This document shows, in pieces, positions 1 to 5,705 of a stretch of 5,705 nt of DNA. A program made the translations under genes and the position numbers. The stretch is from Acidobacteriota bacterium (GTDB lineage: Bacteria; Acidobacteriota; Terriglobia; Terriglobales; Acidobacteriaceae): positions 1-5,705 of the forward strand of contig JAJZNH010000558.1 in the NCBI GenBank assembly GCA_021811745.1, in the 5' to 3' direction. Within the stretch, counting starts at the first letter, position 1; every line of letters starts with the position of its first letter. The notes under the pieces were generated by a model. It saw only the letters and a list, made by a program, of their open reading frames with translations. It made no database searches and had not been told where the DNA came from.

Positions 1-404
1 TCATCGCGGAGCAGCCGTTTACGTATCTGCATTTGTTTCCCTTTTCGGCGCGGCCGGGGACGCCGGCGTGGGAGCTGCATCGGCAGCATCCGGTTCCGGC
101 GGCTGCGGTGAAGGAGCGCATGGCGTCTCTGCGGGTGCTGATGGAAGGGAAGTTTCGTGCCTTCCGCGCGCAGTTTATCGAGAGTAGTGTCTCGGCGGTG
201 ACCGTGGAGACGGACGAGGGGAGCGCGACGACTGAGGCGGTGACGGATAATTTTTTGAAGCTGACTGTGGATAGGCCGGTTCCGCCGAATCGCCTGGTGG
301 CGGCGCGGGTGAACGGGCTGACAGAAGCGGGGATTTGCGGAGCGCTGGGCGATTCGGCCGACTCGCAGACAGAATGTTACGCCGAGGTAACTGCAGATCG
401 ATAA
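1..404 (+). CDS. mtaB: tRNA methylthiotransferase, MtaB-like, C-terminal part (5' end outside window)
   Basis: The reading frame is open from base 3 and runs to a TAA at 402-404, giving 133 visible residues. The opening matches the end of the radical-SAM domain of the MiaB/MtaB/RimO family: a TYLHLFPFSARPGTPA stretch, followed by a VKERMASLR helix that joins the core to a TRAM-like RNA-binding domain (roughly the last 75 residues, with NFLKLTVDRPVPPNRLVAARV near its end). Enzymes of this family use two iron-sulfur clusters to add a methylthio group to a tRNA base. The YLHxFPxSxRPGT form is typical of MtaB, which converts t6A37 to ms2t6A37 in ANN-decoding tRNAs; MiaB is less likely and RimO least. 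The cluster-binding cysteines lie upstream of the window and cannot be checked. The TTG at 33 is internal to the protein, not a start. No terminator is visible before infC, so read-through into infC is possible. Confidence 0.8.
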   Translation, partial: IAEQPFTYLHLFPFSARPGTPAWELHRQHPVPAAAVKERMASLRVLMEGKFRAFRAQFIESSVSAVTVETDEGSATTEAVTDNFLKLTVDRPVPPNRLVAARVNGLTEAGICGALGDSADSQTECYAEVTADR

Positions 405-481
405 CAGAAGACCCATTACCGGCGGTACTGGAAAATGGATCATTTCCTGTGCGAAACAATCAGCATCCAATTTCAAAGCAT

Positions 482-490
482 TGCTATACT
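482..490 (+). promoter_or_regulatory. candidate extended -10 promoter for infC
   Basis: The bases read TGC followed by TATACT (hexamer at 485-490), a good extended -10 element (TGn plus a hexamer one base from TATAAT). No convincing -35 hexamer sits 16-18 bases upstream (462-467 reads AGCATC), which is tolerable for extended -10 promoters. Transcription would begin near 497, leaving a leader of about 35 bases before the infC start. This is a pattern match in otherwise GC-rich DNA and has no further support. Confidence 0.4.
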
Positions 491-498
491 GAATTGCC

Positions 499-515
499 GC
501 GCGGTATCGCCGCGC
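499..515 (+). promoter_or_regulatory. 5' leader hairpin next to the infC Shine-Dalgarno
   Basis: GCGCGG (499-504) and CCGCGC (510-515) pair perfectly around a 5-base TATCG loop. The stem ends two bases before the Shine-Dalgarno AAGGAG (518-523). All six pairs are G-C, so the hairpin should fold in RNA. It could affect ribosome access to infC or protect the 5' end if the promoter at 482-490 is used. There is no U-run after it, so it is not a terminator. Confidence 0.5.
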
Positions 516-517
516 TG

Positions 518-523
518 AAGGAG
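518..523 (+). promoter_or_regulatory. Shine-Dalgarno that fixes the infC start
   Basis: AAGGAG lies 8 bases upstream of the ATC at 532, ideal spacing. It decides the start: the in-frame ATT at 493 has no Shine-Dalgarno, and the GTG at 592 would cut away the conserved first 20 residues of IF-3. Confidence 0.8.
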
Positions 524-531
524 AAGAAACC

Positions 532-1131
532 ATCGATAAGCGTTCTGCGAAGCAGTTTGTCCGCATCAACGAGCGAATTCGCGCCCGCGAAGTGCGTGTG
601 ATCGACGAACAGGGAGAACAACTCGGAATCCTGGCTCCATTTGAGGCTCTCAAAATCGCTCGTGAGCGTGGTCTGGACCTCGTGGAAGTTTCGCCAACCG
701 CTGTTCCTCCCGTCTGCCGAATTCAGGATTACGGCAAATTCCTTTACGAAAAAGAGAAGAGCGACCGCGCCGCCCGGAAGCGCCAGAAGATCATCACCGT
801 GAAGGAAGTGAAGTTCTCGGTGACCATCGACAACCACGATTACGAGACGCGCCGCAACCAGGCGATCCGTTTTCTGCAGGAAGGCGACAAGGTCAAGGCA
901 TCGCTGCGCTTCAGGGGCCGCCAGATGGCCCACCGCGAACTGGGATACGCGATTATCAACCGGCTGATTCAGGATGTGGGCGAGCTGTGCGTGGTTGAGT
1001 TCATGCCACGCATGGAAGGGAACACCCTGCACGCGATTTTGGCGCCGTCCAAAAAGGAGGCTCCGAAGAAGCCGGCTCCGCCGCAGCCGGAGGCTCCGGC
1101 GCAGGCTCCTCAGGCCCAGACAGCCCGCTGA
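532..1131 (+). CDS. infC: translation initiation factor IF-3, with ATC start codon
   Basis: IF-3 binds the 30S subunit, keeps it apart from 50S and checks start-codon/initiator-tRNA pairing. Reading from ATC 532 gives 199 aa opening MDKRSAKQFVRINERIRARE, which fits the family N-terminus (RINExIRAxEVRxID). The IF3-N domain covers about residues 9-80 (RVIDEQGEQLGI, DLVEVSP, PVCRIQDYGKFLYE), followed by a charged linker helix. The IF3-C domain covers about 90-175 (VKEVKFSVTIDNHDYETR, AIRFLQEGDKVKASLRFRGR, MAHRELG, LAPSKK). A Pro/Ala/Gln-rich tail of about 24 residues follows and is absent from E. coli IF-3. The rare start is expected: infC in many bacteria starts with AUU, AUC or AUA so that IF-3 represses its own translation, as shown in E. 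coli for AUU. Stop is TGA at 1129-1131. No rpmI or rplT follows, unlike the common infC-rpmI-rplT order. Confidence 0.96.
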   Translation: MDKRSAKQFVRINERIRAREVRVIDEQGEQLGILAPFEALKIARERGLDLVEVSPTAVPPVCRIQDYGKFLYEKEKSDRAARKRQKIITVKEVKFSVTIDNHDYETRRNQAIRFLQEGDKVKASLRFRGRQMAHRELGYAIINRLIQDVGELCVVEFMPRMEGNTLHAILAPSKKEAPKKPAPPQPEAPAQAPQAQTAR

Positions 1132-1155
1132 CCACTACCAACATTCTTTGCTGAA

Positions 1156-1213
1156 CCGAAGCATCTTCCTGATTCGCTGCTGTGCGAATCGAGAAGATGC
1201 TTCGGCGCGTTTT
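1156..1213 (+). terminator. long hairpin after infC, probable terminator
   Basis: A 13-bp perfect outer stem (CCGAAGCATCTTC at 1156-1168 with GAAGATGCTTCGG at 1193-1205) continues, after a C/A mismatch and a possible U-G pair, into a 7-bp inner stem (GATTCGC 1171-1177 with GCGAATC 1184-1190) and a 6-base loop. It starts 24 bases after the infC stop. A TTTT run (1210-1213) follows, but four bases beyond the stem, so it is a weak intrinsic terminator in the plus direction. The minus side has no T-run. The stem could instead mainly protect the 3' end of the mRNA. Confidence 0.6.
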
Positions 1214-1232
1214 GTCCTGTATTCGCTGGGGC

Positions 1233-1275
1233 AAAAAAATCCCCCGCCGCTGGAGAGGTCTGATCGCGGCAGGGG
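1233..1275 (-). terminator. intrinsic terminator of the TonB-dependent receptor gene
   Basis: Read on the minus strand, CCCCTGCCGC and GCGGCGGGGG form a 10-bp stem (plus-strand arms 1266-1275 and 1241-1250) with a 15-base loop, followed by A and seven T (plus-strand A-run 1233-1239). The one non-Watson-Crick position is a G-U pair in minus-strand RNA but a C/A mismatch in plus-strand RNA, so both stem and T-run point to the minus direction. It lies about 58 bases past the receptor stop codon. Confidence 0.85.
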
Positions 1276-1332
1276 TACGTTGTGCAAGTCTGTTATCCCG
1301 GAGCGGTCTGGACAGGCCGCCCCGGGAGTTGT

Positions 1333-4005
1333 TCAGAACTGATAGGAGATGCTTCCGTAGGCCGTGAAGGGCGCTCCCGGATAGGCATTGACGTAGCCGG
1401 TGGGAGCGTTGTTGGGGTCGGGGAAGAGCGGCTGGAAATAGCCGCCGCTGGAGACGTACTCGTAGGTGTTGTACTTCGAGTTCGCCAGGTTCAGCAGGTC
1501 CAGTTCCAGATTGACCGACTGCTTCTCGAGACGGACGGGAGCGGTGAAGGACATGTTCGTGGTGGTGTAGGCGGGCATGGTCTGGGTCGTGGGGCCGCCC
1601 GCGCCGTTGTTGGACCAGAGATGCTGCGAACCTGTGGTCTGGAGCCAGAAACGCGGCTCGAGGAGCTCGTGGCCGTGGTGCTGGATGCCGTAGTAGATGC
1701 CCGTATTCACGGTGACATTCGGGACATAGGATACGGGCAGGTTGTTGTAATAGGCGCATCCGGCGGCGAGGCCGGCGGGGTTCGAAGTCTTGCCGCACTG
1801 ATCGACCGGACCCCCGGTGACATAGGTGGTGAAGTTCGCCGCTTCTCCCGCGAAATTGAAGAAGAAGTGGACGTTGCTGCGGGGATCGGCGTTAAAGAAG
1901 GCGTCTACACCGTGGTAGGCGGTGTTTCCGCCGCTGGTCAGCTCCACGCCGGTGGCCGTTTCCGAGTCGATTTCCTGATTTTTGTAACTGTTGTGGAAGT
2001 AATTGACGCCGGCGATGAAGTTGCCGAGCACCGGCGCGCTGGTGAAGTGCACCTTGCCGCCAAACTGCGCGTAGGCACCCTCTGCGAGGATGTAGTAGGC
2101 GGGATTGACCTTCTGGAAGAGGCCGCCGCCGCCGCCGAACTCGGGCGAGCGGTAGGTGGTGTCGTAGCCGCCGTAGATGGTGAGCCAGTCGGTCGGCATC
2201 ACGGAGGCGTCAATGGAGGGCGACAGGGCGGAACGGCTCTCGTGCGCTCCGCAGATCGATCCCTGGTCGGTGGCGTTGGGGCTGCCGAGGAGGTTGTGAT
2301 AGGGATCGTGCCCGGTGGGATACAGCGAGCAATGGGTGGAAGGAGTGACGCCGGCGGCGAAGCTGAAGTCGTTGGCGGCCTGGTCGCTGTAGTTGGTGCC
2401 GAAGGCGTTGAATGCGACTCCGGGAATGATGTGGACCTGCGGAATGGGATGGATGTCGTCCTGCGCGTAGAAGGTGACATCGTCCTGCTGGAAGTAGCCG
2501 GAGCGGAACTTGGTGCCCCTGCCGATGATCTGTCTGGCACCACTGGCGCCGTCCGCGGGGTTATAGAACATGTTGCGGGTGTTGTAGACCTCGTGCAGCA
2601 GATAGCCGCCGACGCTGACCGTGTTGAACGGCAGAACCTGGGTCATGCCGATCTCGTCGCCGAAGATCTCGCTGTGCGGATTGTTCCACTCGTCGACCTG
2701 GGAGCCGCCGCTGAGAGCGTCGTTGTTGCGGCGGTGAAAGCGGCGAATATAAGTGAACCAGGTGGTGTTGTGGAGGGTGGTCCTGGGGCCAAGGAACAGG
2801 TGTTCGCGGCCGTAGGTCATGAACATCTGGTTGGTGTCGTACTTGTTGTAGGCGTTGAAAGGCAGAGCGCTGTAATAGCCGCTGGTCGCCTGGCTGAAGT
2901 GCTGGCCGTTCAGCGGATCGATCAGTCCCACGTCGGTGGTGGGAATGATGGTGGGACGGTAGCCGCCCGACTTGGAGTACAGGACACCCCATGCCACGCT
3001 GCCCGAGGAGAAGGTCTTGAGCGTCTTGCCGAAGACTGATCCGTTTTGGGCATGGTTGGCAAAGCCATCCGGTGCGATGCGGTAGCTGTCGCCGCGGCCG
3101 AGACCGCCACCCACGACGGTGGACCATCCGTGAAAGACGCCGGTGTTGCCGACGAAGGCGAAGTTCTGTGTGTTGTAGGGGCCCTGCGTGACGGAGACGC
3201 TGAGGTGGCGGTCTACGGTGGGCTGGACGGGGGTGAACTCCACGCGGCCTCCGATGTCGCTGTACCAGCGGTTCATCGGTTCGCCTGGTCCATAGGTGAC
3301 GGCGACGTCCTGGATGACAAGGTTCTGGGGCATGGTGGCGGACTGCCACAGGCCGGTTGCCGGATCGACGACCGGAATGCCGTCGTAGGTGATGCCCAGC
3401 GATCCGGCGCCGGTGAAGCCGGTGGATTCACCAGCCCATCCCTGCGGAACGCCGTTGAGGAGGATGCTCCATTTGGTCGAGCCGGTTCCGCCGTAGCCGA
3501 AGACGTTGGCGCCGGGCGTGGCCTGGATCATCTGTGCGCCACCGGCGACCGGGCCACCCATATCCAGTTCCTTCCGGCCGAGCACGACCAGGGTGCCGGG
3601 TTTCATCATCACATCCTCGCGGCTGGGGACCGGCTTTGCTTCCGGGTTGACAGTTCCGCGAACGACCACGCTCTGTGCCAGAGAAGCGACGTGCAGAGTG
3701 GCTTTGAGCTCGGTTGTGGCATTGATTTGCGACGCCGGGATCCGATGCGAGAACGATTCGAAGCCGGACTTCTGGACGCTGAGCAACTCGGGTCCGGGAG
3801 TGACATCGGAGAAGGAGAACCGTCCGTCGGCTGCCGATGTTGTGTGAACGGTGGTGCTGGACGACATGTTGGTGAGTGAGACAGCTGCGCCGGGAATCGC
3901 GGCTCCGGTGGCGTCTACAACTCGGCCTCGCAAAGTTATGGTTTGTGCAGCCTGGGCGAAGACGCTGCAAAACACCAGGAAGAATCCGATTGCAGTTTTT
4001 TTCAC
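1333..4005 (-). CDS. TonB-dependent outer-membrane receptor with carboxypeptidase-regulatory-like domain
   Basis: This is an outer-membrane active transporter that would be powered by TonB-ExbB-ExbD; the substrate cannot be told from sequence. With a GTG start at 4005 it has 890 aa. Residues 1-19 (MKKTAIGFFLVFCSVFAQA) form a clear signal peptide. About 22-107 is a carboxypeptidase-regulatory-like beta-sandwich (LRGRVVDATGAAIPGAAVSL, DGRFSFSDV). SVVVRG near 112-117 may serve as the TonB-contact segment. The plug covers about 128-260 (IQATPGANVFGYGG, GITYDGIPVVDP, VTYGPGE, IGGRVEF). The rest is barrel, with alternating aromatic strands and a terminal Phe (SISYQF), the outer-membrane assembly signal. 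It is shorter than the Oar-like receptors of over 1000 aa common in acidobacteria. The mature chain has only four cysteines, in two close pairs (about 559/585 and 737/750). Upstream ATG codons to 4128 would bury the signal peptide behind 41 charged residues, so they were not chosen. Confidence 0.93.
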   Translation of the reverse strand: MKKTAIGFFLVFCSVFAQAAQTITLRGRVVDATGAAIPGAAVSLTNMSSSTTVHTTSAADGRFSFSDVTPGPELLSVQKSGFESFSHRIPASQINATTELKATLHVASLAQSVVVRGTVNPEAKPVPSREDVMMKPGTLVVLGRKELDMGGPVAGGAQMIQATPGANVFGYGGTGSTKWSILLNGVPQGWAGESTGFTGAGSLGITYDGIPVVDPATGLWQSATMPQNLVIQDVAVTYGPGEPMNRWYSDIGGRVEFTPVQPTVDRHLSVSVTQGPYNTQNFAFVGNTGVFHGWSTVVGGGLGRGDSYRIAPDGFANHAQNGSVFGKTLKTFSSGSVAWGVLYSKSGGYRPTIIPTTDVGLIDPLNGQHFSQATSGYYSALPFNAYNKYDTNQMFMTYGREHLFLGPRTTLHNTTWFTYIRRFHRRNNDALSGGSQVDEWNNPHSEIFGDEIGMTQVLPFNTVSVGGYLLHEVYNTRNMFYNPADGASGARQIIGRGTKFRSGYFQQDDVTFYAQDDIHPIPQVHIIPGVAFNAFGTNYSDQAANDFSFAAGVTPSTHCSLYPTGHDPYHNLLGSPNATDQGSICGAHESRSALSPSIDASVMPTDWLTIYGGYDTTYRSPEFGGGGGLFQKVNPAYYILAEGAYAQFGGKVHFTSAPVLGNFIAGVNYFHNSYKNQEIDSETATGVELTSGGNTAYHGVDAFFNADPRSNVHFFFNFAGEAANFTTYVTGGPVDQCGKTSNPAGLAAGCAYYNNLPVSYVPNVTVNTGIYYGIQHHGHELLEPRFWLQTTGSQHLWSNNGAGGPTTQTMPAYTTTNMSFTAPVRLEKQSVNLELDLLNLANSKYNTYEYVSSGGYFQPLFPDPNNAPTGYVNAYPGAPFTAYGSISYQF

Positions 4006-4015
4006 GTTGACTCGG

Positions 4016-4021
4016 TCTCCT
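4016..4021 (-). promoter_or_regulatory. ribosome binding site of the receptor gene
   Basis: On the minus strand AGGAGA lies 10 bases before the GTG at 4005. Together with the signal peptide that begins right at this GTG, it fixes the start. Spacing is slightly long but within the usual range. Confidence 0.65.
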
Positions 4022-4117
4022 ATGGAACTGAGGGTTGCTCGTTTGCGCCCCTCCCGCCGGTCTCTTTGCGGACAAAACGGGGGCGTGTGCTCCGGAACAG
4101 CTGCATTCCGGGCCATG

Positions 4118-4157
4118 ACGATGAGCATTCTGTCAGCAATTCCAGAAGGCTCATCGT
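4118..4157. repeat. long imperfect inverted repeat upstream of the receptor gene
   Basis: ACGATGAGC (4118-4126) pairs perfectly with GCTCATCGT (4149-4157). After one mismatch (4127/4148), TTCTG (4128-4132) pairs with CAGAA (4143-4147), leaving a 10-base loop. That is 14 pairs in 15 positions. It lies 112 bases upstream of the receptor start and 46 bases past the stop of the upstream minus-strand gene. No T-run follows on either strand. It may be an mRNA leader structure, a 3'-end stabiliser of the upstream transcript, or a protein-binding site; the sequence does not decide. Confidence 0.6.
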
Positions 4158-4180
4158 GGTGCTTCGGTTATTGGTGAACA

Positions 4181-4197
4181 CCCGCGCAATCCGCGGG
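4181..4197. repeat. GC palindrome, possible REP-like element
   Basis: CCCGCG (4181-4186) and CGCGGG (4192-4197) are perfect inverted arms around CAATC. The palindrome lies just past the stop codon of the small membrane-protein gene (4204-4644) and has no T-run after it. Position right behind a gene and the GC-rich 6-bp stem suit a repetitive extragenic palindrome, but only one copy is visible here. Confidence 0.4.
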
Positions 4198-4203
4198 CTA
4201 CAG

Positions 4204-4644
4204 CTATGCGGCGCTCACAGGCGGAGGCCGGAATGAGAAGAAGGTCAAAGTGGAGGAACGGCGCGGCGGAAAGGGTTCGGGCCGCTGCACGATCCTGTTG
4301 GCTGCGCCGCCGGGGCGGCACACATCCGCAGCCAGCGTCCAGGTTGCAAGGAACAGAGGTTCCGGATGCGCAGCGGCAATGGTTTTTGCCGCCGTCGCTC
4401 CACCGAGCCGCTCATTGTCCGTGAGGAGCCGGGCCTGAACCACCTGTTTCGATTGCGGGCGATGCTGCGCGTACAGCGAAATCCTGTACTGCAATCCCCA
4501 GAGAAAGACCAGGAGGGGCAACAGGTCCGCAGCCGTCCGGATGAGGACGAGCGCGGGCCGTCTTGCGTTGAATTTCGCCTTGGTCATGTTCTGCTGGGAA
4601 ACATGGGCCTCTGCAGCAATCGATCTGCGAAGAATTGCGTTCAT
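4204..4644 (-). CDS. hypothetical small protein with one membrane segment
   Basis: I do not recognise this protein. It has 146 aa from the ATG at 4644 to TAG at 4204-4206. Residues about 31-58 hold a hydrophobic stretch (core LLPLLVFLWGLQYRISLY) flanked by basic residues before it (KAKFNARR), suggesting an inner-membrane anchor with the N-terminus in the cytoplasm. The C-terminal part is Ala/Pro/Arg rich without clear fold, including PEPFPPRR. Codon choice is mixed but GC-biased at third positions like the neighbours, and no good competing frame is seen on the other strand, so I take it as a real gene. AAAGG ten bases before the ATG is a fair ribosome site; the GTG at 4653 has this motif too close. 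A second ATG (residue 20, at 4587) would give a shorter N-terminus of a typical signal-anchor shape. It precedes the receptor gene by about 200 bases on the same strand. Confidence 0.6.
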   Translation of the reverse strand: MNAILRRSIAAEAHVSQQNMTKAKFNARRPALVLIRTAADLLPLLVFLWGLQYRISLYAQHRPQSKQVVQARLLTDNERLGGATAAKTIAAAHPEPLFLATWTLAADVCRPGGAANRIVQRPEPFPPRRSSTLTFFSFRPPPVSAA

Positions 4645-4720
4645 TATGGCCACGCCTTTGTGAGAGGACCGTCAATGCTGTGTTAAGGCGCTTGAATATC
4701 GTGTGAATTTGAAACGCGCG

Positions 4721-4755
4721 GCAAAAGCAAAGCGCCTGCTTTTGGGCAGGCGCTT
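4721..4755 (-). terminator. intrinsic terminator of glyA
   Basis: On the minus strand AAGCGCCTGC and GCAGGCGCTT form a perfect 10-bp stem (plus-strand positions 4746-4755 and 4730-4739) with a 6-base CCAAAA loop. The stem is followed by TGCTTTTG, a broken T-run. It lies 45 bases past the glyA stop codon, so glyA is not expected to be co-transcribed with the small gene downstream of it. The plus direction has no T-run. Confidence 0.85.
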
Positions 4756-4799
4756 CGGGGCGAGGCTATTTTGGAGGAGCAGCTTCCGAGTGGCTCTAT

Positions 4800-5705
4800 T
4801 CAGCGGCCTATCGCAGGGGGCTCTCGCAGCCAGCTGTAGAGCGGGAACTGGTCCGCCAGCTCCTGCACCTGACCGCGAATCTTTTCCAGAGCTGCCGCGT
4901 CGCCGCGATGCTCCAGAGCTTCGCCGATCCAGCCGCCGATGGTGCGCATTTCGGCTTCCTTCATGCCGCGGGTGGTCAGGGCCGGGGTGCCGACGCGGAT
5001 GCCGGAAGGCTTCAGCGGCGGATTTGTATCAAATGGAATTGCATTTTTATTGACCGTGATTCCGGCTTCGCCCAGCGCCGCTTCGGCCTCGCTGCCCAGC
5101 ATTCCTTTGGCGAAGACGTCCACCAGCATCAGGTGCGTATCCGTTCCGCCGGAGATAATGCGGAAGCCGTTCCCGGCCAGCGTTTCCGCCAGAACTTTGG
5201 CGTTGGCGACGACCTGCGCCGCGTAAGTTCTGAATTCGGGCTGCAGCGCCTCGCGGAAAGCAACCGCCTTGGCCGCCATGATGTGAACCAGAGGGCCGCC
5301 CTGCTGGCCGGGGAAGACCGCCTTGTCGATCGCCGCCGCCAGTTCCTGGCGGCAGAGGATCAGGCCCGCGCGCGGTCCCCGCAGCGTCTTGTGCGTGGTG
5401 GTGGTGACGATGTGCGCGTGCGGCACCGGCGAAGGATGCGCGCCGCCCGCCACCAGGCCGGCAAAGTGGGCCATATCCACCATCAGCACCGCGCCGCAGG
5501 CATCGGCAATCTGGCGCATGCGGGCAAAATCGAAATGCCGCGGATAAGCGCTGCCTCCGCCGACGATCACTTTGGGCTTTTCCCGCAGCGCCGTCTGCTC
5601 CAGTTCGTCGTAGTCGATGGTCTCGGTGTCCCGGCGCACGCCGTAGGAGACGACGCGGTAGAGCTTGCCGGAGAAATTCAGCTTGTGACCGTGTGTCAGG
5701 TGGCC
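4800..5705 (-). CDS. glyA: serine hydroxymethyltransferase, C-terminal 301 residues (5' end outside window)
   Basis: This PLP enzyme interconverts serine and glycine with tetrahydrofolate, supplying cytoplasmic one-carbon units. The visible part starts within [16 protein letters not shown], a SHMT hallmark near residue 120 of the full enzyme, so about 120 N-terminal residues are missing. Visible features in order: the GGSAYPR segment; [13 protein letters not shown], holding the cofactor-contacting Asp and His; [15 protein letters not shown], with the Lys that forms the Schiff base; [19 protein letters not shown]; and [15 protein letters not shown], with the Arg that binds the substrate carboxylate. 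All catalytic residues that can be seen are intact. Stop is TGA at 4800-4802. A GTG near 5639 is internal, since homology continues past it to the window edge. Confidence 0.97.
   Translation of the reverse strand, partial: GHLTHGHKLNFSGKLYRVVSYGVRRDTETIDYDELEQTALREKPKVIVGGGSAYPRHFDFARMRQIADACGAVLMVDMAHFAGLVAGGAHPSPVPHAHIVTTTTHKTLRGPRAGLILCRQELAAAIDKAVFPGQQGGPLVHIMAAKAVAFREALQPEFRTYAAQVVANAKVLAETLAGNGFRIISGGTDTHLMLVDVFAKGMLGSEAEAALGEAGITVNKNAIPFDTNPPLKPSGIRVGTPALTTRGMKEAEMRTIGGWIGEALEHRGDAAALEKIRGQVQELADQFPLYSWLREPPAIGR

Noticed and set aside
493..495. ATT as the infC start
   Set aside because: In frame and a known infC start type, but without a Shine-Dalgarno and upstream of the likely transcript start; ATC 532 has ideal spacing.
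484..1032. 182-residue minus-strand open frame across infC
   Set aside because: Fully antisense to IF-3, whose identity is certain; no family features.
1282..3039. 585-residue open frame on the plus strand across the receptor gene
   Set aside because: It is antisense to a receptor with clear domains; its Val/Gly/Ala-rich, motif-free product is the usual shadow of GC-rich codon bias, and it also runs through the receptor terminator region.
3046..3879. 277-residue plus-strand open frame opposite the receptor plug region
   Set aside because: Same shadow effect; no ribosome site and no recognisable domain.
4085..4125. Sigma-54-like promoter on the minus strand (TGGCCCGGAATGC)
   Set aside because: The GG and GC elements are 8 bases apart, not the required 10.
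4006..4128. Extending the receptor to the upstream ATG at 4128
   Set aside because: It would place 41 charged residues before the signal peptide; the GTG at 4005 has a ribosome site and begins the signal peptide directly.
4645..4720. Promoter for the small membrane-protein gene
   Set aside because: TTGACG and CATAAT are both present on the minus strand but 21 bases apart, and the second overlaps the start codon; no convincing pair was found.

Overview
The window looks like core chromosome from a GC-rich, slow-evolving-backbone bacterium, most probably an acidobacterium of the Terriglobales/Acidobacteriales type. This is an inference from gene style (GC-rich codon use, an outer-membrane receptor with an N-terminal carboxypeptidase-regulatory-like domain, Pro/Ala-tailed IF-3), not from a marker gene. 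The outer-membrane receptor shows that the organism is diderm.

Layout from left to right. (1) Positions 1-404, plus strand: the 3' end of a MiaB-family tRNA methylthiotransferase, probably mtaB. (2) 405-531: a short leader region with an extended -10 promoter candidate, a perfect 6-bp hairpin and a strong Shine-Dalgarno, leading into (3) infC (532-1131, plus), translation initiation factor IF-3, which starts on a non-canonical ATC codon. (4) 1132-1332: a convergent intergenic region with one terminator-like hairpin for each strand. (5) 1333-4005, minus: a complete TonB-dependent outer-membrane receptor of 890 aa with signal peptide, carboxypeptidase-like domain, plug and 22-strand-type barrel ending in Phe. 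(6) 4006-4203: the receptor's upstream region, holding a long imperfect hairpin and a separate GC palindrome. (7) 4204-4644, minus: an unrecognised small protein with one membrane segment. (8) 4645-4799: its upstream region and the glyA terminator. (9) 4800-5705, minus: the 3' two-thirds of glyA, serine hydroxymethyltransferase.

The genes do not form one pathway. mtaB and infC both serve translation (tRNA modification and initiation) and may be co-transcribed. glyA is one-carbon/amino-acid metabolism and ends at its own intrinsic terminator. The receptor and the small membrane protein face the same way but are separated by about 200 bases of structured DNA, and no TonB, ExbB/D, periplasmic binding protein or substrate gene is present to say what is imported.

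I found no mobile element, CRISPR array, tRNA/rRNA gene or defence system, and nothing that amounts to a new multi-gene system. The points most worth a second look are the AUC-initiated infC with a hairpin abutting its Shine-Dalgarno, infC standing without rpmI-rplT behind it, the two long hairpins between genes, and the orphan small membrane protein.
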